Source: Treponema sp. (GTDB lineage Bacteria > Spirochaetota > Spirochaetia > Treponematales > Breznakiellaceae). From it: a stretch of DNA of 9,374 bases. Of this stretch, positions 4,807-9,374 are shown in pieces (the stretch's first letter is position 1; every line of letters starts with the position of its first letter). The notes under the pieces were generated by a model. The model saw only the letters and a list, made by a program, of their open reading frames with translations. It was not told the DNA's origin and did no database searches. A program made the translations under genes and the position numbers. Where the stretch lies: contig JAIRXT010000022.1 of assembly GCA_031268125.1 (NCBI GenBank), positions 1 through 9,374 of the forward strand, given 5' to 3'.

Positions 4807-6435
4807 ATGACCTACAGAAATTTGGATAAGACCGGGGGATACCGGCGGCTGCTGGCCCTGGCCGGTGATTATAAACCGTTCGATTTCCGCCGGATTTTGG
4901 ACGCCCGCCGGGTGGAGGCTTCCCGGGTCCCCCTGGCCGCGGGGCTTACGTTTTCCTGGGCCGCCAAGGCGCTGGATCAGCGGGTCCTGGAGGCTCTGGG
5001 GGCCCTGGCGGAAGAGCAGGAACTTATCCCCAAGTACCGGGCCCTGCTTGAGGGGGAAACGGCCAACACCGGGGAACGGCGGAAGGTCCTGCATCATCTG
5101 CCCCGTTCCCGGGACGGCCTGAGCCATACCGGTAAACCCGTGCTTCACGAAGGCAGGGACCTGGGGGATTTCTACCGGAAAGAACTGGACCGTTTTTCTG
5201 CCTTTGCCGGAGCGGTTCACGAAGGGACTATCCGGGGTTCCACCGGCAAGGTCTTTAGCCGCGTGGTACAGATAGGGATCGGCGGTTCGGACCTGGGGCC
5301 CCGGGCCCTGTACCTCGCCCTGGAAAGCTGGGCCCAAAAAGAGGGGAAACAGAAGCTCCGGGCAGGGTTTATCTCCAACGTGGACCCCGATGACGCCTCC
5401 CTGGTACTTGCCTCGCTGCCGCTGGAGGAGACCCTCTTTATCCTGGTTTCCAAAAGCGGAACCACCCAGGAAACCCTGGCCAACGAACTGTTTGTCAAGG
5501 ACAAACTGCGCAAGGCGGGCCTGAACCCGGCCGGGCACCTGGCGGCCGTAACCAGCGAAACCAGCCCCCTGGCCCATAACCCGGCCTATCTGGATTCGTT
5601 TTATATTGACGATTTTATCGGCGGCCGTTACTCGTCTTCTTCCGCCGTGGGCGGGGTGATTTTGTCCCTGGCCTTTGGGGCCGGGACCTTCGCCCAATTT
5701 CTGGCCGGCGCACGGGAAGCGGACCTGGCCGCCCTGGAGCCGGATGTTCTAAAAAACGCCGCCCTGCTGGACGCCTTGGCCGGGGTATGGGAACGGAATT
5801 TCCTGGGGTATCCGGCTACGGCGATTTTGCCCTACAGCCAGGCCCTGTCCCGTTTCCCCGCCCATCTCCAGCAGTTGGACATGGAAAGCAACGGTAAGCG
5901 GGTAAACCGGGACGGTGAGCCGGTCGCCTATTCCACCGGCCCCATAGTTTTTGGGGAACCGGGGACCAACGGCCAACATTCGTTCTACCAGCTCCTGCAC
6001 CAGGGCACGGACCCGGTCCCCCTGCAGTTTATCGGCTTTGCGGAAAGCCAGCGGGGGGAGGATGTGGAGGTAGACGATTCGTTCAGCCAGGCCAAGCTTT
6101 TGGCAAACCTGGCGGCCCAGATTGTGGCCTTTGCCAAGGGGCAGGACAGCCCCGATGCGAACAAGGCATTCCCCGGGGGCCGGCCTTCCGGCCTGATCTA
6201 CGGGAAACGCCTGGACCCCGCCGCCCTGGGGGCCCTGCTGGCCCACTTTGAAAACAAGGTAATGTTCCAGGGCCTTATCTGGAATCTCAATTCCTTTGAC
6301 CAGGAGGGGGTACAGTTGGGGAAGGTCCTTACCAAAAAGGTACTTGCGGCCAGGACCGGCGGTATTGCCGCCGCCGGAGACGGCGCCGCCGGGAACGGCG
6401 CTCTGGACGCTTACGGCAAGCTGCTGGGGCTTTAA
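4807..6435 (+). CDS. pgi: Glucose-6-phosphate isomerase
   Basis: PGI interconverts glucose 6-phosphate and fructose 6-phosphate in glycolysis and gluconeogenesis; it is a cytosolic dimer. The 542-residue length fits the long bacterial/eukaryotic-type PGI. Landmarks: the substrate-phosphate region QIGIGGSDLGPRALY, SKSGTTQET, signature 1 near D268 (DDFIGGRYSSSSAVGG), the catalytic FGEPGTNGQHSFYQLLHQG with Glu384 and His391, and signature 2 FDQEGVQLGK ending in Lys506. All expected catalytic residues are present. The C-terminus is a low-complexity Gly/Ala stretch before YGKLLGL. GGAGGAG overlaps the end of argR and precedes the ATG, only 4 nt after the argR stop, so translation is probably coupled to argR. 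Base composition is high GC, unlike the genes after 7276. A MITE-like repeat begins immediately after the stop codon. Confidence 0.97.
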   Translation: MTYRNLDKTGGYRRLLALAGDYKPFDFRRILDARRVEASRVPLAAGLTFSWAAKALDQRVLEALGALAEEQELIPKYRALLEGETANTGERRKVLHHLPRSRDGLSHTGKPVLHEGRDLGDFYRKELDRFSAFAGAVHEGTIRGSTGKVFSRVVQIGIGGSDLGPRALYLALESWAQKEGKQKLRAGFISNVDPDDASLVLASLPLEETLFILVSKSGTTQETLANELFVKDKLRKAGLNPAGHLAAVTSETSPLAHNPAYLDSFYIDDFIGGRYSSSSAVGGVILSLAFGAGTFAQFLAGAREADLAALEPDVLKNAALLDALAGVWERNFLGYPATAILPYSQALSRFPAHLQQLDMESNGKRVNRDGEPVAYSTGPIVFGEPGTNGQHSFYQLLHQGTDPVPLQFIGFAESQRGEDVEVDDSFSQAKLLANLAAQIVAFAKGQDSPDANKAFPGGRPSGLIYGKRLDPAALGALLAHFENKVMFQGLIWNLNSFDQEGVQLGKVLTKKVLAARTGGIAAAGDGAAGNGALDAYGKLLGL

Positions 6436-6440
6436 TAGAG

Positions 6441-6468
6441 TTGTTCAATAACTTCAGTTATTGAACAA
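6441..6468 (+). terminator. 12-bp stem-loop directly after pgi
   Basis: TTGTTCAATAAC, loop TTCA, GTTATTGAACAA, followed by TTTCC; the stem starts 5 nt after the pgi stop. It is placed to end the argR-pgi transcript, but the stem is AT-rich and the T-run short, so efficiency is doubtful. It is also the left arm of the MITE-like element. Confidence 0.45.
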
Positions 6469-6476
6469 TTTCCGCT

Positions 6477-6525
6477 AAAAAACAGCAGATGCGGCGGATT
6501 TCTGCAAAAAATCTGCCGCATCTGC
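6477..6525 (-). terminator. Strong intrinsic-terminator-like hairpin facing the minus strand
   Basis: The arms 6485-6501 and 6509-6525 form a 17-bp stem with one G-T pair (6496/6514) and a 7-nt loop. Read on the minus strand the stem is followed by TG and then six T (complement of 6477-6482), the pattern of an intrinsic terminator. Both flanking genes are on the plus strand, so it would stop antisense transcription entering pgi, or simply reflect the repeat element's own structure. Confidence 0.5.
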
Positions 6526-6590
6526 GAGACTTGTGAAACAACCAACCGGGTTGTTGAACAAGTCCAATATCCAATTCCAAGGGAGTAACG

Positions 6591-7166
6591 ATGAAGCAGA
6601 AACAGCTTATCCCCGCGGGGAATGACTGGCAGGAACGGTTCGCCCGGGATTTTCAAGGTTCCCCTTCGGATCGCATCGGCCACGAATGGATGCTGATTAG
6701 CGTCGGCGCCGAAAACGGCGGCGGCGGAACGGACTGGAACACCATGACCGCAAGCTGGGGCGGTCTGGGGGTACTCTGGGGCCGGGACGTGGCCTTTATG
6801 TTTATCCGTCCCAGCCGGCGTACCTTCGAATTTGCCAACAACAGCGGACTCTTTACCCTGTCTTTTTTCGATGAAAGCCGCCGGGATGCCCTGAATTTTA
6901 TCGGCGCCAACTCCGGCCGGGACTACGACAAGGCCGCTGAGACGGGCCTTACGCCCCTGGTCTTCGGCAGCGGCATTGCGGAGGGCCGGGCGGCGGGGGC
7001 CATCGGCTTTGATGAGGCCCGGGAGATTATCGTCTGCCACAAACTTTACACCCACGATTTTGATCCCCGCCGGTTCCTGGATGCCCCGCTTATCGAAAAG
7101 TCCTACAACGGCAAAGACTACCACCGCATGTACATCGGGGAGATTCTTACGGTCCTGCGGCGGTAG
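6591..7166 (+). CDS. Flavin reductase family protein (FMN-binding split barrel)
   Basis: The 191-residue protein fits the flavin reductase-like, FMN-binding split-barrel family. After an N-terminal helical segment, WMLISVG leads into the flavin-loop-like WNTMTASWGGLG (49-60), then VAFMFIRPSRRTFEFANNSGLFTLSFF (67-93), where Arg76-Arg77-T-F matches the family's usual R-x-T-x-x-(hydrophobic)-x-x(N/S) pattern, and a DALNFIGANSGRDYDKAAETGLTP segment (conserved in anaerobe homologues from memory). Such proteins reduce or bind FMN with NAD(P)H, often for an unknown partner; the substrate cannot be read here. AAGGGAG (6579-6585) lies 5 nt before the ATG. It is preceded by the MITE-like element and probably has its own transcription, though no promoter is clear. 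Base composition is the same high GC as pgi. Confidence 0.82.
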   Translation: MKQKQLIPAGNDWQERFARDFQGSPSDRIGHEWMLISVGAENGGGGTDWNTMTASWGGLGVLWGRDVAFMFIRPSRRTFEFANNSGLFTLSFFDESRRDALNFIGANSGRDYDKAAETGLTPLVFGSGIAEGRAAGAIGFDEAREIIVCHKLYTHDFDPRRFLDAPLIEKSYNGKDYHRMYIGEILTVLRR

Positions 7167-7192
7167 TTCCGGGTACCGTAATTTGGCATAGG

Positions 7193-7217
7193 GGGCCGGT
7201 TATTTTGTAACCGGCCC
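7193..7217. terminator. GC-rich 10-bp stem-loop after the flavin reductase gene
   Basis: GGGCCGGTTA (7193-7202), loop TTTTG, TAACCGGCCC (7208-7217): a perfect 10-bp stem, 26 bp after the flavin reductase stop. No T-tract follows, so it may act as a processing or pausing hairpin instead of a standard terminator. It sits just before the composition changes at the DUF4062 gene. Confidence 0.5.
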
Positions 7218-7275
7218 GGACAGCCGGGAACTTGCTTCCGGCATAGGCCGTTGCCGTAGTTTTGGAACAAGCTCT

Positions 7276-8214
7276 ATGAAAATATTTGTATCTTCCACCA
7301 TATATGATCTTATGGATGTCCGGGCAGAGTTAAAATATATGTTTGATCAATTAAAAATTTTTTCAAAATTCAGTGAAATTAACAGTTCAAACTTCATCGT
7401 TGACTATAAAAAATCATCTATAGAAACATGCTTAAACAATATAAAAGATGTTGACTATTTTATAGTGATTATTGACAAGCGTTACGGGCCGGTATTGTCA
7501 AATTTTGGTTATGATAATATCAGCGCTACTCATTTGGAGTATAGAGAAGCTGTAAAATATAAAAAAGACATTCTATTTTTTGTCCGAAACAATGCTTATG
7601 CAGATTACTCGATTTATAAAAAGATGAATGATGATGAAAAGAAAAATTTTAAGGGAAACTGGATAAAAAACAAAAACGATCTGTGTCTGTTTTGCCTTAT
7701 TGATGAGCATATTAAACTTAAAAGCAAAGATATTAACAATTGGGCATATTTTTTTGATAATTCAGTCGATCTAAAAGAAACGGTAAAAAAAGCAATAGAA
7801 AATAATTTACTGGCGGAAAAATTGGTTGAGCGGATAGCTTTTAATGAACTGCCAAATCTAACGCTTACCTGCAGGGTAACGGACGGTTATCCAGCAATTG
7901 TAGAAGGCAGGATAAAAAATTCCGGGAAAACCACGGCATTTGTTAATATAATCAAATGGAAAGACTGGTCAAACAGCGCAGAAATAAAAATATTGGCGCC
8001 TGATGAAGCGTTTACTGTTTCTTTTAGAGGGTTTGATAATACTTTGATATTGGATTATTCAAGTTATGACGGCATAAACATCTATGATGAAATAGCAGTT
8101 ACGGTTAGAGCCCTGGATGCTGAACATTATGCACATTCTTCGCTTTCCAAAGGTAAAAAATATAGAAAAGGCAATCCGGTAAAAATAAATTTATTAGGGT
8201 TATCCGACAACTAA
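7276..8214 (+). CDS. DUF4062 domain protein with C-terminal beta-rich domain
   Basis: The N-terminal domain (about 1-110) matches DUF4062: MKIFVSSTIYDLMDVRAEL (1-19), a polar middle, CLNNIKDVDYFIVIIDKRYG (52-71), then SATHLEYREAVKYKKDILFFV (83-103). In this fold, distantly related to TIR and nucleoside deoxyribosyltransferase domains, the opening beta strand plus 'SST.xDL', the 'D.fI.i...RYG' strand and the 'EY..A' helix are the usual hallmarks. A helical connector with many Lys residues (110-190) leads to an apparent beta-sandwich (about 195-310) of alternating strands, unassigned. DUF4062 is often fused to effector or STAND NTPase modules in bacterial conflict systems; here no NTPase follows, so the partner may be separate. 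The gene is strikingly AT-rich beside its upstream neighbours, suggesting acquisition. Its Shine-Dalgarno is weak (GGAAC about 7 nt upstream). It converges on the 8231-9373 gene, 16 bp apart. Confidence 0.75.
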   Translation: MKIFVSSTIYDLMDVRAELKYMFDQLKIFSKFSEINSSNFIVDYKKSSIETCLNNIKDVDYFIVIIDKRYGPVLSNFGYDNISATHLEYREAVKYKKDILFFVRNNAYADYSIYKKMNDDEKKNFKGNWIKNKNDLCLFCLIDEHIKLKSKDINNWAYFFDNSVDLKETVKKAIENNLLAEKLVERIAFNELPNLTLTCRVTDGYPAIVEGRIKNSGKTTAFVNIIKWKDWSNSAEIKILAPDEAFTVSFRGFDNTLILDYSSYDGINIYDEIAVTVRALDAEHYAHSSLSKGKKYRKGNPVKINLLGLSDN

Positions 8215-8229
8215 AAGTTATCGAACAAC
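8199..8229 (+). repeat. Imperfect tandem repeat across the DUF4062 stop codon
   Basis: GTTATCCGACAAC (8199-8211) and GTTATCGAACAAC (8217-8229) match at 11 of 13 positions with an 18-bp period. The stop codon (8212-8214) lies between them. The second copy is part of the repeat shared with the pgi 3' flank. Confidence 0.5.
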
Positions 8230-8235
8230 TCTATT
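8215..8235 (-). repeat. Inverted partial copy of the post-pgi repeat
   Basis: Read on the minus strand this is AATAGAGTTGTTC-G-ATAACTT. It matches 6434-6454 (AATAGAGTTGTTC-A-ATAACTT) at 20 of 21 positions in opposite orientation. In both places the repeat begins at or within a stop codon: the pgi TAA at 6433-6435, and the TAG (complement of 8231-8233) of the minus-strand gene. The copy here lacks the hairpin arms that follow at 6457-6564. Confidence 0.6.
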
Positions 8236-9373
8236 CAGCGATACAGTTTTTTATAAATTCTTTGTATGAGTATTCACTGCTGGATATTAACATATCGTCG
8301 ATAATTTCTGTAAATGCCGTAATGCAGACATCCAGTTTCATTTCACGGGGAATTTCCGGCCAGCCGGGAACCGGTACAAGGCCGGTGCCTGCGGTATGAA
8401 TATTTTCAAGCACCCTTCTTTTCTTTGAAGGTTTTCCCATTTTTATTTCATCGTATAATTTATTGCCTATTTCGTTTAATGCCCCCAGGGATTCAATGAT
8501 TTTATTTTCCCCGATTTCCTGTATATAGTTTCTGATAGGAGCAAATTTATCCCGCAATTCACTTACAATTTTCAAAATTTCAACAGGATTGCTGTTCCCC
8601 TTGTTGATCAAATACTCTTTTATTGAAGGTATTTCAATGCTTTCCGGATACCATGCGTTGGAATTTGCATTTTTTATAATATCCTCTATTTTTAAGGATA
8701 TTGCCTTTAACAGCGGTTTTTCTTTTCTTCCCCGTTTGACGGCAGGAGAATATATTTTATCATTGTTTCTTGCCAATACCCTGTTCGTTATTATTCTTAA
8801 ATCAGAAACTATCTGGAATGACATGTTTCCATTCCAGCCGCCGCTTTTGGAAAGCGCAACCAGTTTATTAAATATTCTGTCTTCATGGACTATAATCTTG
8901 ATAATTGAGCTGTCCGTGGAAAATGACGATTGCTGGTATAAATCACCCGTTATCATGTCATACGCGTTGCCTTTTATTGAATCTGTAATTGTATTTATTA
9001 TTTTAAGAATGTCGTCATTCAATTTTGGCAATAGTGTCCGTGCATCATGTTCTGATACCAGGCGGCCGGGGATGTTGTCAAGCTGGGAAGAAAATCTTTT
9101 GCTTACTTCGTCAATTAATGTACCGGCATCGTTATTATCAATTTCCTGAAATTTAATATTGCGAATGTTATAATCCACTGCCAACTGCTCAATAATTTCT
9201 ACTGATCTTTTTGCCACGTAATCTGGAACCAGCCCGGACAAATTGATTTCTTCATAAAAAATCATTTGTATACACAGTTGAATAAAATCTTCTATCTGGT
9301 CAATGTCGCTGCATCTTTTGTAGATGCAGGATCCCAGATTTTGAATAGCGTTGTTCTCTGCCAGAATATTCAT
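8231..9373 (-). CDS. Unknown 380-aa mostly helical protein
   Basis: I do not recognise this protein. It runs from an ATG at the very edge of the window (9373) to a TAG inside a repeat copy, so a start further upstream cannot be excluded and no ribosome site can be examined. The sequence is mainly amphipathic helix, with no signal peptide, membrane segment, nucleotide-binding loop or cysteine cluster. Visible landmarks are an acidic/hydrophobic N-terminal segment (SDIDQIEDFIQLCIQMIFYEEI, about 22-43), a basic patch KRGRKEKP (about 208-216), a SELRDKFAPIRNYIQEI helix (about 268-285), and a conspicuous Pro/Gly loop HTAGTGLVPVPGWPEIP (about 325-341) whose DNA is GC-rich beside the rest. Composition is AT-rich like the DUF4062 gene, with which it converges, so the two may have arrived together. 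A conflict-system role is guilt by association only. Confidence 0.6.
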   Translation of the reverse strand: MNILAENNAIQNLGSCIYKRCSDIDQIEDFIQLCIQMIFYEEINLSGLVPDYVAKRSVEIIEQLAVDYNIRNIKFQEIDNNDAGTLIDEVSKRFSSQLDNIPGRLVSEHDARTLLPKLNDDILKIINTITDSIKGNAYDMITGDLYQQSSFSTDSSIIKIIVHEDRIFNKLVALSKSGGWNGNMSFQIVSDLRIITNRVLARNNDKIYSPAVKRGRKEKPLLKAISLKIEDIIKNANSNAWYPESIEIPSIKEYLINKGNSNPVEILKIVSELRDKFAPIRNYIQEIGENKIIESLGALNEIGNKLYDEIKMGKPSKKRRVLENIHTAGTGLVPVPGWPEIPREMKLDVCITAFTEIIDDMLISSSEYSYKEFIKNCIAE

Positions 9374-9374
9374 A

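Larger units (their letters stand above)
6438..6564. mobile_element. MITE-like palindromic element, about 127 bp, no ORF
   Basis: The block between pgi and the flavin reductase gene is almost entirely inverted repeat. It opens with TTGTTCAATAAC (6441-6452) and closes with GTTGTTGAACAA (6550-6561), whose reverse complement differs at one position of 12, so the ends form terminal inverted repeats. Inside are three successive hairpins: 6441-6468 (12 bp), 6485-6525 (17 bp) and 6528-6564 (7 bp + tandem G-A mismatch + 7 bp). A 21-bp copy of its left boundary occurs at 8215-8235. Short, non-coding, palindromic and with an echo elsewhere, it fits a dispersed MITE/REP-type repeat. A composite of terminators is the alternative. 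No target-site duplication is evident. Confidence 0.55.

Noticed and set aside
4759..5697. 312-aa minus-strand frame opposite pgi
   Set aside because: Gly/Pro/Gln-rich antisense translation of the strongly supported pgi gene.
6432..7124. 230-aa minus-strand frame opposite the flavin reductase gene
   Set aside because: It starts within the opposite coding strand and ends in repeat DNA; the plus-strand product has a clear family fold and ribosome site.
6434..8235. Composite transposon bounded by the 21-bp inverted repeats
   Set aside because: No transposase lies between them, and the flavin reductase gene inside has the same GC-rich composition as the upstream chromosome, so the segment did not arrive as one unit.
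8199..8235. CRISPR-like array
   Set aside because: Only two 13-bp imperfect units with a 5-bp gap; no spacers or cas genes.
8589..9149. 186-aa plus-strand hydrophobic frame
   Set aside because: Shadow of the AT-rich minus-strand gene; its Ile/Leu/Ser/Phe richness follows from reading the complement of Asn/Lys/Glu/Asp codons.

Overview
The window reads as chromosome of a host-associated spirochete, most likely a Treponema of the termite-gut type. That assignment is inference. It rests on protein character (an Rpn-family tail with GRDE repeats, a TM2/winged-helix protein, a FapA-type DUF342 protein behind what looks like a flagellar sigma-28 promoter) and not on any marker gene. The first 7.2 kb is GC-rich with ordinary housekeeping genes. 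The last 2.1 kb (7276 to the end) drops sharply to roughly 25-35% G+C in lines I counted, and looks acquired.

Layout. 1-225 is the 3' end of an Rpn/PD-(D/E)XK transposase-like gene. 288-989 (-) is a ComF-type phosphoribosyltransferase. 1152-1532 (+) is a small cupin protein that follows a perfect 22-bp palindrome. On the minus strand, a possible operon runs fapA (3927-2539), a TM2-plus-winged-helix protein (2467-1931) and a 74-aa unknown protein (1774-1550). A 401-bp divergent regulatory region (3928-4328) is packed with structure: a sigma-28-like promoter reading into fapA, two overlapping GC-rich palindromes, a 34-bp hairpin-forming inverted repeat and repeated TTGCTGACC words. On the plus strand, an ArgR-family regulator (4329-4802) and glucose-6-phosphate isomerase (4807-6435) form a tightly coupled pair, 4 nt apart. 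A 127-bp, MITE-like palindromic element (6438-6564) separates pgi from a flavin-reductase-family gene (6591-7166).

The AT-rich end carries a DUF4062 gene (7276-8214, +) converging on an unknown, mostly helical 380-aa protein gene (8231-9373, -). A 21-bp copy of the start of the MITE-like element lies between them in inverted orientation and contains the stop codon of the minus-strand gene. DUF4062 domains are common in prokaryotic conflict and defence genes, so this pair is the best candidate here for an undescribed accessory system. That role is inferred from the family and the base composition only.

The other points most worth a second look are the flagellar-type promoter ahead of fapA, the ArgR whose usual Asp-Asp arginine-contact pair reads Arg-Asp, and the 34-bp inverted repeat upstream of argR. 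No tRNA, rRNA, CRISPR array or complete insertion sequence was recognised.
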